A DNA stretch of 64,000 nt from Alphaproteobacteria bacterium (lineage in GTDB: Bacteria; Pseudomonadota; Alphaproteobacteria; UBA8366; Aestuariispiraceae), in NCBI GenBank assembly GCA_024743195.1, contig JANSXE010000010.1, forward strand, positions 106,971 to 170,970. Reading direction: 5' to 3'. The number at the start of each line of letters is the position of its first letter. Position 1 is the stretch's first letter. Under the pieces are notes generated by a model, which worked only from the letters and a program-made list of their open reading frames with translations, was not told the DNA's origin and searched no databases. The position numbers and the translations under genes were made by a program. Of this stretch, positions 26,928 through 38,059 are shown one piece after another.

Positions 26928-27683
26928 ATGACCGCGCCGCCGATCCGTCTCGTCTTCCTGGGCCAGCTCGGCGCGCCGGGCCGCTATGCGCCCGATCTGT
27001 TCGCGGAGGAGCCGGGCGGCGACGACGAGGTGCATTGGTTCCGCCTGACGCTGGAGCGGGCCGGCCTTGCCGACCGCGTCGCCTATGAAGGCCGCCGCAT
27101 CTGCCGCGGCGCGCCGCTGCCGCCGGCGGAGGGGGCGGACGCCCCGGATGCGGTGGTGATCGGCGGCTCCTTCCATTCCGTGCATGACGATCTGCCCTGG
27201 CAGCGCGCCCTGGTCGCGTGGCTCCGGCGCCTGCGCGCGCGCGCCGACGGCGGCCCGCCCGTGTTCGGCATCTGCGGCGGCCATCAGATCATGGCCCGCG
27301 CGCTCGGCGCGCCGGTGGAGAGGCTGCCGGACGGCGAGATGGCGGCCACCCTTCCGGTCGAGCTGACGGAGGCGGGGCGTACCCATTACCTGTTCGATGG
27401 ATTGGGCGATCCGCCTTCCTTCCATTTCGGCAATGAGGAGCATGTGGCGCACCCGCCCGACGGCGCGACCGTGCTGGCGGTGCGCCCTGAGCTGCCGGCG
27501 GCTGCGCTCGACTTCGGCGGCGGCTGGCTGTCGGTGCAGTTCCACCCGGAAGCGGAGGCCGAGAGTTTCGCCCGCGGCTGGCGCCACACCCACCCGGAAT
27601 ACATGGTGAACTACCGCCCGGTCCCGCAGACCCCGCGGATTTTCCGAAACTTCCTGGAAGGGACGGGGGTTCTGTCCGCATGA
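26928..27683 (+). CDS. Class I glutamine amidotransferase-like protein
   Basis: A 251-residue GATase1 fold protein. The nucleophile C116 lies in GICGGHQIMARALG and the His/Glu pair at H206 and E208 in QFHPEAEAESF, so the triad is complete. It is a free-standing domain with no synthetase, so it may be a glutamine hydrolase partner or a gamma-glutamyl peptidase like PuuD; the substrate is unknown. It overlaps the next gene by 4 bases (ATGA), which suggests coupling with the DUF4139 protein. Confidence 0.85.
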   Translation: MTAPPIRLVFLGQLGAPGRYAPDLFAEEPGGDDEVHWFRLTLERAGLADRVAYEGRRICRGAPLPPAEGADAPDAVVIGGSFHSVHDDLPWQRALVAWLRRLRARADGGPPVFGICGGHQIMARALGAPVERLPDGEMAATLPVELTEAGRTHYLFDGLGDPPSFHFGNEEHVAHPPDGATVLAVRPELPAAALDFGGGWLSVQFHPEAEAESFARGWRHTHPEYMVNYRPVPQTPRIFRNFLEGTGVLSA

Positions 27684-29164
27684 GACGTCTCTATTCCGCG
27701 ATGATCGTAATGAAGGCCGCGTTCGCCTTGGCGACGCCGGTCTGGGGGCAGGACGCGGCGGTTCCCGCGCCGCCGGCGGACGCGGTGGAGATCGCGCTCT
27801 ATCGCGCGGGCCCGGCGGAGCTGTTGGAGAGCCGCCCGCTCGCGCTCCCCGCCCCGGCGCAGCGGCTCCTGGCGCGCGACCTGCCGGCCGGCGCGGACTC
27901 GGAAAGCCTGAGCGCCTGGATCGCGCCCGACGGCGACGCCCCGCTCCCGGCCCGCGCGCTCCCGGCCCGCGCGGTCGCGGTGCAGGAGGCCGCAGCCTCG
28001 GAATCCGATCTGCTGCGCCGCCTGATCGGGCGCGAGATCGCCTGGCTGGTGCGCAATCCGGCGACCGGGGCCGAGGAGGTTCTGACCGGGGTGCTGCGCG
28101 CGGCGTCCGGCGGTAGCCCTGTGGTGGAGCGCGGCGGCGCGCTGGAAGTCTTGCCGCCTGGGCGGCTTCGGCTCGACCCGGCGCCGGCGGATTTGACGCT
28201 GACCCGCACGGCGGCGGTCGAGGCCACGGCGCCGGCGGGCGCGTCGCGGCTGCTGCTGCGCTATCGGCTCGCGGGGGTGAGCTGGGACGCGCGCTACGAG
28301 GCGGTGTTGGCCGAAGACGGCCGCAGCCTGCGCCTGGAGGGCGCCTATCTTCTGCGCAACGCCGGCCCCGACGCCATACGCAATGCGGCGGTGACGCTGG
28401 TCGCCGGCGACGTTCCGCGCGTCGGCGTCCCCGGCCCGCGGCCGATGCGGGCGGAGGCGACGCAAGCGCGCGGCCTAGCCCTGGCGGCGGACGCGGGTCC
28501 GCCGCAGGCCGCCGCGACCGGCGACCGGCAGGTCTATCGCCTGCAGGGGGCGATCGATCTGCCGGCGGCCTCGACGCAGCGCCGCGTGCTGATCGCGCCG
28601 AGCGAGATTCCGGCGGACCGGCGCTATGTCCTGGAGGGGCGCGGCGAGGCCTGGCCCGGCCGCGCCGGTCTCGCCCCCGAGCGCCTGCGGCCGCGCGTGG
28701 AAGTCGCGTTCGTGAATGCGGCCGACGGCCCCCTTGGCGCGCCCCTGCCGGCGGGCGTCGTCGCCGTGCGCGCGCCGGCGCCGGGCGGCGCGGACGCGCC
28801 GGCCATGCTGCTGCTGGCGGAGGCGCCGCTGCCGGCGACGCCGGTGGGGGAGCGGGTCGTCCTCGATCTCGGCGCGGCGTTCGACGTCTCCGCCCGGCGG
28901 CGGTTGACGGACTATCGGGAGATCGGCGCGCCGGACCCCCGCACGGGCCGCCGCGCCTATGAGGCGGCGCATGAAATCCGTCTTCTGAACGCGAAGGAGA
29001 CCCCGGTGACGGTCGAGATCATGGAGCGCTTCGGCGGGGAATGGCGGATCCTGGAGGCCAGTCGCGAGCCGGTGCGCGCGGACGCCGAGGCGGCGCTGTT
29101 TCGGCTCGAGGTCCCCGCCGGCGGCGAGGCCGCGCTGGCCTATCGCGTGCGGGTCGGCGGATGA
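27680..29164 (+). CDS. DUF4139 domain secreted protein
   Basis: A 494-residue protein with a signal peptide (MKAAFALATPVWGQ region, cleavage near residue 24). The DUF4139 domain is recognised by the pattern LLLRYRLAGVSWDARYEAV near residue 190 and by the C-terminal NAKETPVTVEIMERFGGEW. DUF4139 proteins are exported beta-rich proteins of unknown role, sometimes mucoidy inhibitor-like. Coupled to the upstream amidotransferase and the downstream DUF3429 gene by 4-base overlaps. Function unassigned. Confidence 0.8.
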   Translation: MRRLYSAMIVMKAAFALATPVWGQDAAVPAPPADAVEIALYRAGPAELLESRPLALPAPAQRLLARDLPAGADSESLSAWIAPDGDAPLPARALPARAVAVQEAAASESDLLRRLIGREIAWLVRNPATGAEEVLTGVLRAASGGSPVVERGGALEVLPPGRLRLDPAPADLTLTRTAAVEATAPAGASRLLLRYRLAGVSWDARYEAVLAEDGRSLRLEGAYLLRNAGPDAIRNAAVTLVAGDVPRVGVPGPRPMRAEATQARGLALAADAGPPQAAATGDRQVYRLQGAIDLPAASTQRRVLIAPSEIPADRRYVLEGRGEAWPGRAGLAPERLRPRVEVAFVNAADGPLGAPLPAGVVAVRAPAPGGADAPAMLLLAEAPLPATPVGERVVLDLGAAFDVSARRRLTDYREIGAPDPRTGRRAYEAAHEIRLLNAKETPVTVEIMERFGGEWRILEASREPVRADAEAALFRLEVPAGGEAALAYRVRVGG

Positions 29165-29658
29165 GCGGCCCGACGCCGACCGGGTCGCCCGCAGCGGCGG
29201 CGGCGATCCCGAAGCCCGCCCTGATCCTCGGACTGGCGGGGCTGCTTCCCTTCATCCTGGGCGCGCTCGGCGGTTGGCTGGCCGATCCGGCCCGCGCCGG
29301 GTTCGCGCTCAACGCCATGCTGGGCTACGGCGCGGTGATCCTGAGCTTCCTGGGGGGCGTGCATTGGGGCCGGGCGCTGGCCCCGGATCTGGCGGCGCGC
29401 CCGCCCTGGCCCTTGATGCTCTGGTCGGTGACGCCGTCGCTGTTGGCCTGGGGGGCGATGTTCACCGGGGCGATCTACGCGGTGCTGGTGCTCTACATCG
29501 TCTCCTACACGATCGCCTTCTTCGTCGATCTCAAGGCTGTGCGGGCGGGGATGTTCCCCGCCTGGTACGGAAGCCTGCGCAAAATCCTCAGCATCGGCGT
29601 GCTGGCCTCGCTCTTCGTCGCGCTCTGGGCGGCGGTCGACGCGGGGCGAACCTATTAG
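29161..29658 (+). CDS. DUF3429 membrane protein
   Basis: A 165-residue protein with five hydrophobic helices. The conserved DUF3429 (TMEM69-like) motif FLGGVHWGRAL and the following LWSVTPSLLAWGAM are clear. The family is widespread in proteobacteria and mitochondria, with unknown function. I take the ATG at 29161, which overlaps the upstream stop as ATGA; the frame is open further upstream inside DUF4139 but that is not coding. Confidence 0.85.
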   Translation: MSGPTPTGSPAAAAAIPKPALILGLAGLLPFILGALGGWLADPARAGFALNAMLGYGAVILSFLGGVHWGRALAPDLAARPPWPLMLWSVTPSLLAWGAMFTGAIYAVLVLYIVSYTIAFFVDLKAVRAGMFPAWYGSLRKILSIGVLASLFVALWAAVDAGRTY

Positions 29659-29668
29659 GCCGATCAAG

Positions 29669-30550
29669 ATGGGCGGGGTCTGGCTGGAGGCGGCCCTGAA
29701 CGGGCCCTGGGGCCCGCGCCGCCAGCCGCGCGCCCCGGTCTCGGCCGCGGCCTGCATCGAGGAGGGGATCGCCTGCGCCGAGGCGGGCGCGGCCGTGATC
29801 CACGTTCACGCCTACGATCCGGAGAGCGGCCGGCAGACCGACGATTGGGAAACCTACGCCCGGATCATCGAGGGCGTGCGCGCGCGCGTCGACGCCATCG
29901 TCTATCCGACCCTGCCCTTCAACGGCGCCGCCGGCCACGGCGCGGGGCTGAGCCTCGCGGACCGCTATCGCCACATCGTCGCGCTGGCCGAGCGCGGGCT
30001 GGTCGAATGGTCGGTGGTCGATCCGGGGACGGTGCATATCGCCGACCTGGACGCCTTGGCCCGGGACGAGCCGGGCTTCACCTATTCCAATCCCGAAGAG
30101 CATGTGCGCGAGGGGCTGCGGCTCGCAGGCGCGCACGGCTTCCACCCGGGCTATGCGATCTACGAGCCGGGCTTCCTGCGCTTCGGCGCGGCGCTGGCGG
30201 CGCGCTATCCGTCGGCGCCGCAGGCCGTCTACCGGTTCATGTTCTCGGACCACTTCAGCTTCGGCTTCCCGCCGCGCGCCTATGCGCTCGACGCCTACCG
30301 GGCGCTTCTGGCGGAATGCGCGCCCGGCGCGCCCTGGATGATCGCCGGATTGCAGGTCGACCTGGCGGCGCTGATCCCGGCCGCGGTCGCGGCCGGCGGC
30401 CATGTGCGCGTCGGGCTGGAGGACGCGGCCCTGGGCCTCGAGCGGTCGAACCTCTCGCTCGTCGAGGAGGCGGCGCGCCGGATCGCGGCGGCCGGCGGCC
30501 GGTTGGCGTCGGCCGAGGAGATCCGCTCGGCGCTGAAGCCGGCGGGCTGA
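29669..30550 (+). CDS. BKACE-family (DUF849) beta-keto acid cleavage enzyme
   Basis: A 293-residue TIM-barrel zinc enzyme of the 3-keto-5-aminohexanoate cleavage family. The zinc-binding HxH is at H45/H47 (VIHVHAYDP), and the C-terminal zinc glutamate lies in HVRVGLEDA. BKACE enzymes convert a beta-keto acid plus acetyl-CoA to acetoacetate and a new CoA ester. The substrate is unknown. It is 10 bases after the DUF3429 gene. An acetoacetyl-CoA synthetase gene lies 1.2 kb away, which could recycle the acetoacetate product. Confidence 0.86.
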   Translation: MGGVWLEAALNGPWGPRRQPRAPVSAAACIEEGIACAEAGAAVIHVHAYDPESGRQTDDWETYARIIEGVRARVDAIVYPTLPFNGAAGHGAGLSLADRYRHIVALAERGLVEWSVVDPGTVHIADLDALARDEPGFTYSNPEEHVREGLRLAGAHGFHPGYAIYEPGFLRFGAALAARYPSAPQAVYRFMFSDHFSFGFPPRAYALDAYRALLAECAPGAPWMIAGLQVDLAALIPAAVAAGGHVRVGLEDAALGLERSNLSLVEEAARRIAAAGGRLASAEEIRSALKPAG

Positions 30551-30557
30551 CGGCGCC

Positions 30558-31565
30558 TCAGCGCCCGCCCTTCGCCACCTGATGCTCGCGCCGGGCGACG
30601 TAGAAGGCGGCCCCCGCGATCAGGAGGGCGCCCGCCCAGGTGATCGGATCGCTGATCTGTCCGAAGGCGATCCAGCCGATCAGCGCGGTGAAGGGCAGGC
30701 GCGCGTAGTCGAAGGGCAGCACGACGGAGGCGTCGGCGTTCTCGAAGCTCTTGGTCATGAACATCTGGCTGATCGCGCCCAAGGCCCCGATCCCGGCGCC
30801 GAGCAGCCACATCTCCAGCGTCAGCTCGCGCCAGACCAGGGCCGCCGGGACCGCCGTCATCACCGTCAGCATGACCGAGGTGTAGAGCACGATCCGCTGG
30901 GCCGGCTCGGTGCGGGTCAGGGCCTTCACCAGCAGCACGGCCGACGCCATGCCGCCCGCCGCCATCAGCGCCCAGAGCGCGCCCGGCTCGACCATCGCCA
31001 TACCCGGCCGCAGGATGATCAGCACGCCCATGAAGCCGACCGCGATCGCGGTCCAGCGCCGGAGCCGCACCACCTCGTGCAGGAAGAGCGCGCTGCCGGC
31101 GGTGGCGAGCAGCGGCGCGGTGAAGGTGATCGCCGTCGCCTCCACCAGCGGCATGATGGCGAGCGCCGACATCCAGCCGACGACGCCCGTCGTCGCCGCC
31201 AGCCCGCGCACCAGGAACAGGCCCGGCCGCTCGGTCTTGAGCCAGACCAGCCCCTCGCGGCGCAGCACCGGCGCGATCAGCGGCAGCATGGCGGCGAAGG
31301 CGAACAGGCTGCGCAGGAAGGCGATCTGGAAGGCGGGCACGCCGAGGTCCGCCAGATAGCGCACCAGGCCGTTCATCAGCGAGAAGAGCAGGGCCGCCGT
31401 CGCCATCAGCGCCGCGCCGACCATCGGCCGGTTGCGCGGCGGCGGGGCGAAGTTGGGCGGCGGGGAATCGGCGCCGTCCGGCGACTGCTGCGCCGACGCG
31501 GCGGGGCGGGCGCCGTCGCGCGGCGCGGCGGGCGATCCGTCCCTTGGGCTGTCCTTCGGGGTCAT
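30558..31565 (-). CDS. EamA-family (DMT) transporter
   Basis: A 335-residue drug/metabolite transporter with two EamA repeats and about ten membrane helices (first repeat from LMATAALLFSLMNGLVRYL, second from LWALMAAGGMASAVLLVK). Such proteins usually export small metabolites; the substrate is not predictable. The N-terminal 45 residues are a Pro/Ala-rich cytoplasmic tail. Start ATG at 31563-31565. Convergent with BKACE and divergent from acetoacetyl-CoA synthetase. Confidence 0.9.
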   Translation of the reverse strand: MTPKDSPRDGSPAAPRDGARPAASAQQSPDGADSPPPNFAPPPRNRPMVGAALMATAALLFSLMNGLVRYLADLGVPAFQIAFLRSLFAFAAMLPLIAPVLRREGLVWLKTERPGLFLVRGLAATTGVVGWMSALAIMPLVEATAITFTAPLLATAGSALFLHEVVRLRRWTAIAVGFMGVLIILRPGMAMVEPGALWALMAAGGMASAVLLVKALTRTEPAQRIVLYTSVMLTVMTAVPAALVWRELTLEMWLLGAGIGALGAISQMFMTKSFENADASVVLPFDYARLPFTALIGWIAFGQISDPITWAGALLIAGAAFYVARREHQVAKGGR

Positions 31566-31761
31566 GCGGCCGGGGGCCCTCGCTTGCGGGGCGCCGCCGC
31601 TTGGCGGGCCCCAGCCCACGTGCTATCCCGAGCGCGCTTAAGGGGCAAGCCGGGGGCCGCGCATAACTGCTGTGCCCGCCGCGCCCAGACCATCGAGGAT
31701 GCGAAGCGCGCCCGCGTCGGAGGCCCCGACCGGCGGGCGCCGCCTGGGAGAGACGAGCACG

Positions 31762-33714
<1,953 letters not shown>

Positions 33715-33781
33715 GACGGCCGGCGACTGCGCGTTCCGACGACGGCTTGGTTCGGGACCGCCCGCGCGGTGCGCGCCCTTG

Positions 33782-33896
33782 TCACCCCGGCCGACGCGCC
33801 AGCGGAGAGCCGGGGTCCAGAGCGGTGATGACCGACGGGCGCGTCCGGCTCCTGGGTCCCGGATCGGCCTGACGGCCGCCCGGGACGACGGGGTGA
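33782..33896. repeat. Intergenic palindromic element
   Basis: A 115-base element bounded by TCACCCCG and its inverse CGGGGTGA, with a second internal inverted pair (CCGGGGTCCAG against CCTGGGTCCCGG). It lies between the convergent acetoacetyl-CoA synthetase and cyclase genes. The layout resembles dispersed intergenic palindromes of alphaproteobacteria. It could fold into a long hairpin and separate the two transcription units. No second copy is seen in this window. Confidence 0.55.
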
Positions 33897-33915
33897 GCCG
33901 CCGGGGGCCCGGCCC

Positions 33916-35223
33916 CTACCGCTCCACCCCGTCGATGTCGAACAGCTCGGCGGCGGCCAGGGTCGCGATGTCGTTCAGCTTCTGGTGCTTGGGGTCTTCC
34001 AGATCGACCAGATTGGCGATGCGCGAATACATCTCCGGCACCACGGTTTCGGTCCCGTCGGCGAGCTGCTGGCGGATGCCGTAGCGGATCTCGCCGCGCT
34101 CCTCCTCGGTGAGGCGGCTCAGCATCGGCTTGGTGACCCAGATCGAACCGTCGCGCGCGAAGTCGCTGAGCCGCGCCGCGCGGTTGATGCTGTCGCCCAG
34201 CGCCGTGAACTCGATGAAGGTCGGCCCCTCGAAGGTGCCGAACCACTCCTCCCCCTGGTCGAGGCCGATATTGAGGTGCAGCGTGGTCAGCCAGTTCTTG
34301 CGCCGGCGCCAGTCGCGGTTCACCTGGTGCATCGCCGCCTGCATCTCGAAGGCGCAGCGCACCGCGTTCATCAGATAGTTGGAATCCGGCTGCGGCAGGA
34401 AGTAGTAGAGCATGCCGTCGCCCGCATGCTTGCCGTAGGTGGCGTAGTACTTGCGCAAATACGGCTGCATGGTGGTCCAGATCGAGTTGATCAGCTCGAA
34501 ATACTGCTCCGGCGGCAGTTCGGCGCAGATCCGCATGCTGCTCTGCAGGTCGGCGACCAGCACGGCGAGCGGCGTCACATAGGGCCGGCGCACCCGCAAC
34601 AGATCGCGGATCACCACGTCGCGGCGGCTGAGCCAGGTGAGGAAGCTCTCCTGATCGCGCTCCTCCGGCGCAACGGTGAAGAAAATCCCTTCGCGGAAGA
34701 AGGTGGCGTAGAGCTTGTGCCAGCCCTCCGCCTCGCCGCGCGGGGCGAGATTGACCTCCACCTCGCTGGTCATGCGGTGGGCCCCGATCGGCGCGACCCG
34801 GTCGTAGAGCTGGCCGAGGAGCTCCGCCTCGCGGCTCTCCAGATTGGGGTTGCTGAGGAAGAGGTAGGTCTTGGAGGCGCGCTTCTTGGCGATCGCCAGA
34901 TGGAACTGCAGCAACTCCGGCAGCCCGTCCGCCTTGCGCACCACGGGGCTGGCGAGCAGCAGGCTGAACAGGCTCGACTCCTCGATCGAGCGCGGCAGGC
35001 CCTCCGGCCGGCCGAACAGCCGCTCCAGGGCGGGCGCGTTCGCCCATTCGATCTGGAACTTGTGATTGACCAGATAGGCGGGGGTCGCCAGGTCCTCGAC
35101 CGTCAGGTGGCGCAGCGCCCCGCCGGGCCCGTCGCCCTCCGCCCGGTCGGCGCTCTCGCCGCGTGGCGCGCCGTTTATGGCCGTCACCGTGGCGGGCCGG
35201 TCCGGCCGCTCGTCTCCCGTCAT
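33916..35223 (-). CDS. Class III adenylate/guanylate cyclase with N-terminal sensory region
   Basis: A 435-residue protein. The C-terminal cyclase domain (about residues 230-420) has the metal-binding aspartates in VLVADLQSSM and YGKHAGDGMLYYF and the transition-state region ALGDSINRAARL. The N-terminal half has a PAS-like segment (LATPAYLVNHKFQIEWANAP) with unknown ligand, and no membrane helices, so it is a soluble cytoplasmic cyclase. Start ATG at 35221-35223, preceded by GAGAGGGAGAGG. It should make cAMP in response to an unknown cue. Downstream of an unusually AT-rich region. Confidence 0.88.
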   Translation of the reverse strand: MTGDERPDRPATVTAINGAPRGESADRAEGDGPGGALRHLTVEDLATPAYLVNHKFQIEWANAPALERLFGRPEGLPRSIEESSLFSLLLASPVVRKADGLPELLQFHLAIAKKRASKTYLFLSNPNLESREAELLGQLYDRVAPIGAHRMTSEVEVNLAPRGEAEGWHKLYATFFREGIFFTVAPEERDQESFLTWLSRRDVVIRDLLRVRRPYVTPLAVLVADLQSSMRICAELPPEQYFELINSIWTTMQPYLRKYYATYGKHAGDGMLYYFLPQPDSNYLMNAVRCAFEMQAAMHQVNRDWRRRKNWLTTLHLNIGLDQGEEWFGTFEGPTFIEFTALGDSINRAARLSDFARDGSIWVTKPMLSRLTEEERGEIRYGIRQQLADGTETVVPEMYSRIANLVDLEDPKHQKLNDIATLAAAELFDIDGVER

Positions 35224-35410
35224 CGCCCCTCTCCCTCTCGCGCCCGGCGCTTCTGCCGGCGAGCGGGCCGTCCGCGCCCTTTCTGGATGCGGACCGCCGG
35301 TTTCTCTCAAAACCGCGGATGCGGCCGTAGCGTTTCAGCCGACTCCTTCGAATAGGTTAAGAAAATACTGGAGAATTGGCAATAAAAACCTTGATTCCGC
35401 GACTTTTTTC

Positions 35411-35425
35411 CTTGTGCAACACAAG
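35411..35425. promoter_or_regulatory. Palindrome in the AT-rich region upstream of the cyclase
   Basis: A perfect inverted repeat CTTGTG-CAA-CACAAG lies in an AT-rich 110-base stretch that contrasts with its GC-rich surroundings. It lies about 190 bases upstream of the cyclase ATG. It has no U-tract on the minus strand, so it is more likely an operator than a terminator. Confidence 0.4.
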
Positions 35426-35483
35426 ATGTAGGGGTTCATTTCGCAGTGCGCGCAAGGACTCATGCTCTCCCGCGCGCCTTATC

Positions 35484-36977
35484 CTACAGCCCCAGCGCCC
35501 GGGCGAGCCGCTCTATCGCCGGGGCGGCCTCCGCCTCCGGCACGGCGGCGTAACCGAGCAGCAGGCCCTGGCGGCCGACGCTCTCGGCGTAGAAGCTGGA
35601 GAGCGCGGAGACGTTGACCCCGGCCTCCGCCGCCTTGCGTCGCGCCGTCTCGTCGTCCATCCGCGCGGTGAGGCGCGGCGTCATGCGGGCCACCAGATGC
35701 ATGCCGGCTTCCGCCGGCTCGATCTCGAAGGCGTCGCCGAGGCGCGCCTGCGCTGCGGCCAGCACCGCGTCCTGCCGGTCCTTGTAGCGCTTGCGCATCC
35801 GCCGGACGTGGGCGGCGAAGTGCCCTTCCTCCATGAAGGCGGCGAGCGCCGGCTGCGCTGCGGTCGAGGGGTGGTCGTCGAGCGCCGTGCGCGCGTAGCG
35901 GAAGCTGTCCGTCAGATCCGCCGGCGCCACCAGATAGCCGATGCGCAGGCTCGGGAACATCACCTTCGAGAAGGTGCCGATATAGACGACCCGCCCGTCC
36001 CGGTCCAAGCCCTGCAGCGCGGCCAGCGGCCGGCCGGCGTAGCGGTACTCGCTGTCGTAATCGTCCTCCAGGATCCAGCCGTCGCGGCGCTGCGCCCAGT
36101 CGAGCAGCATCAGCCGGCGCGCCAGCGTCATGGTGATGCCCAGCGGATATTGCAGCGACGGCGCGACGCAGGCGAGCTTGGCCTCGGGCGCCGTGCGCTC
36201 GGCCCAGGCGACGTCCATTCCCTCCGCGTCGACGGGAACCGCCACCTGGCGCGCGCCCGCCGCGGTCAGCGCGCCGCGCACGCCGGCGTAGCCCGGCTCC
36301 TCCACCAGCGCCTGGTCGCCCTCGTCCAACAGCACGTGGGCGGCCAGCCCGATCGCCTGCTGCGCGCCGGAGACGACGATCACCTGCTCCGCCTCGCAGC
36401 GCACCCCGCGCACGGCGCGCAGATAGGCGGCGATGGCGCGCCGCAGCGGCAGATAGCCCGCCGGCTCCGCATTGGCGAGCAGGTCCCGCGGCGGCCGGCG
36501 CCAGGCCTTGCTCATCAGCCGCGACCAGACGTCGAAGGGAAAGGCGTCGAGGTCCGGCAAGCCCGGCGTGAAGGCCGCGCTTTTCACCCCGCCGACCCGG
36601 CGCAGCTTGGCGAGCCGCGCCCCGCGCGCGGAGAGCCCGCGCCGACGCGGGCGCTGGTCCAGATCCGCCGCCGGCGCGGTCGTGCGGGCGGACAGGGCCT
36701 CCTCCGGCAATTCCTCCGAGACGTAGGAGCCGGCGCCCACCCGGCCCACCACGTAGCCTTCCGCCAGAAGCTGGTCGAAGGCCCCGGCGATGGTGTTGCG
36801 CGACACTCCGAGATCGCGCGCCAGCGTGCGCGTCGAGGGCAGCCGCGCGCCGGCGGCCAGCCGGCCGGCCAGGATCAGCTCGCGCAATTGGTCATAGAGC
36901 TGGCGGTGCAGCGGGACGCCCTCGCCGCGGTCGAGCGCGATCGGCAGAAGGGCGGCGTCGGCGGCGCGGCGGGGCAT
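35484..36977 (-). CDS. MocR/PdxR-type GntR regulator with aminotransferase domain
   Basis: A 497-residue fusion regulator. The N-terminal GntR winged helix (LYDQLRELILAGRLAAGARLPSTRTLAR in pieces, e.g. LPSTRTLARDLGVSRNTI) is joined to a fold-type I PLP-dependent domain. The PLP lysine lies in YIGTFSKVMFPSLRIG. MocR proteins sense PLP or amino-acid derived ligands; PdxR controls vitamin B6 synthesis, but no pdx genes are nearby, so the target is unknown. The start of the gene is next to a REP-like pair. Confidence 0.93.
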   Translation of the reverse strand: MPRRAADAALLPIALDRGEGVPLHRQLYDQLRELILAGRLAAGARLPSTRTLARDLGVSRNTIAGAFDQLLAEGYVVGRVGAGSYVSEELPEEALSARTTAPAADLDQRPRRRGLSARGARLAKLRRVGGVKSAAFTPGLPDLDAFPFDVWSRLMSKAWRRPPRDLLANAEPAGYLPLRRAIAAYLRAVRGVRCEAEQVIVVSGAQQAIGLAAHVLLDEGDQALVEEPGYAGVRGALTAAGARQVAVPVDAEGMDVAWAERTAPEAKLACVAPSLQYPLGITMTLARRLMLLDWAQRRDGWILEDDYDSEYRYAGRPLAALQGLDRDGRVVYIGTFSKVMFPSLRIGYLVAPADLTDSFRYARTALDDHPSTAAQPALAAFMEEGHFAAHVRRMRKRYKDRQDAVLAAAQARLGDAFEIEPAEAGMHLVARMTPRLTARMDDETARRKAAEAGVNVSALSSFYAESVGRQGLLLGYAAVPEAEAAPAIERLARALGL

Positions 36978-37121
36978 CGGCGGGTCTCCGGCGGCGGCGA
37001 AGTGGCCCCTTCATTTATTCGATTTCGACCCTGGAGGCCAAGCCACTTTGTGGCGCCGGAGGACGCGGCGGGTCGGGCGGGCGTTCCGGCGCTCCGCCGG
37101 TCGGCGGGGGCCCGGGCGGGC

Positions 37122-37166
37122 GCATCCTTCGAGACGGGCGCTGACGCGCCTTCCTCAGGATGCGGG
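37122..37166 (+). repeat. REP-like palindromic unit, copy 2a
   Basis: Bounded by GCATCCTTCGAGACG and TTCCTCAGGATGCGGGG, with GGCGC/GCGCC stem inside. Same family as 12183-12225. Confidence 0.75.
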
Positions 37167-37217
37167 GCGATGCGCAGGCGCCTGCTGCCGAGGGACGGCC
37201 GGCGAAACGGGCCCCAT

Positions 37218-37260
37218 CCCTCATGCTAAGGAGCGGCGCAGCCGCGTCTCGAAGCATGCG
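37218..37260 (-). repeat. REP-like palindromic unit, copy 2b (inverted)
   Basis: Opposite orientation to 2a: read on the minus strand it has GCATGCTTCGAGACG, then CGGC/GCCG stem, then CTCCTTAGCATGAGGG. With 2a it forms a head-to-head pair 51 bases apart, the same layout as at 12183/12270. Confidence 0.7.
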
Positions 37261-37286
37261 CGCGCGGGCGCCCCGGCTCGGCGCCG

Positions 37287-38039
37287 CTATCCGAAGGCGG
37301 GACGCACCAGCTTGCCGCCGGGCAGGGCGCTCAGGCGGCTGTAGCCGGTGCGGTCGCCGAGCAGGCGGGCCTTGGTCTCGGCGCTGCGCCGGGCGTGTTC
37401 GCGCATCAGCCAAGCGGCGCGCTCCCCCTCGCGGGCCGCGACCGCGCGGAAGACCTCGTGATGGTCGCGATGCGCGGCGGCGAGCGCCCGGCGCGTCGCC
37501 GCCGCCCCGCCGCCGTCGACCGTGGGCGCGTCGAACAGAATCGCGTCCGGCGAGGCGAGCGGCATCGCGGAGACCCGCTGGCAGGCGGCGACCAGCGCCG
37601 CATTGTCGGCTGCGGCCAGAACCGCGGCGTGGAAGTCGGCGTTCATGGCGATCCAGTCGGTCCGCGCCGCCTTGTCCTGCCTGCCGCTGTCCAAAAGCGC
37701 ATCGCCGCGGGCCAACACCGCCTCCCAGTCGGCGCGCTCCGCCCGGCTCAGGCCGCGCTCGGCGGCGAGCCGGGCGGCCATGCCCTCCAGCTCGCCGCGC
37801 ACGCGGATGGCGTCCGCCACCTCGCGCGCGGAGAAGGCGCGCACGCGGCAGCCGCGGTTGGGCTCCCGCAGCAAGAGACCGTCGGTTTCAAGCTCCGCCA
37901 TGGCGAGCCGCGCCAGCGTGCGCGAGACGCCGAGCCGCTCCGCCACCTGCACCTCGCGCAGCGGCTCGCCCGCCTTGTAGAGCCCGTCATAGATCATGCG
38001 GCGCAGGCTCGCTTTGGCGTCGTCGAGATGGCGGGTCAT
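37287..38039 (-). CDS. GntR-family (FCD-type) transcriptional regulator
   Basis: A 250-residue regulator with an N-terminal winged helix (GLYKAGEPLREVQVAERLGV, SRTLARLAMAELETDGLL) and a C-terminal helical FCD ligand domain (residues about 85-225), where EVADAIRVRGELEGMAARL is typical. FCD regulators often sense carboxylates and repress catabolic genes. It is divergent from the M29-like gene, so it probably controls that gene and perhaps the wider cluster to 46.9 kb. Confidence 0.92.
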   Translation of the reverse strand: MTRHLDDAKASLRRMIYDGLYKAGEPLREVQVAERLGVSRTLARLAMAELETDGLLLREPNRGCRVRAFSAREVADAIRVRGELEGMAARLAAERGLSRAERADWEAVLARGDALLDSGRQDKAARTDWIAMNADFHAAVLAAADNAALVAACQRVSAMPLASPDAILFDAPTVDGGGAAATRRALAAAHRDHHEVFRAVAAREGERAAWLMREHARRSAETKARLLGDRTGYSRLSALPGGKLVRPAFG

Positions 38040-38059
38040 CGCGGCCTCGGATCGGTCAG

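Larger units (their letters stand above)
36978..37286. other. Intergenic region with REP pair
   Basis: 309 bases between two minus-strand regulator genes. The part next to the MocR start is AT-richer (around 37010-37025) and likely holds its promoter. The middle is occupied by two REP-like units (37122-37166 and 37218-37260). No gene seen. Confidence 0.6.

Noticed and set aside
35411..35425. Palindrome as a terminator of the MocR gene
   Set aside because: On the minus strand it is followed by A-rich, not U-rich, sequence.
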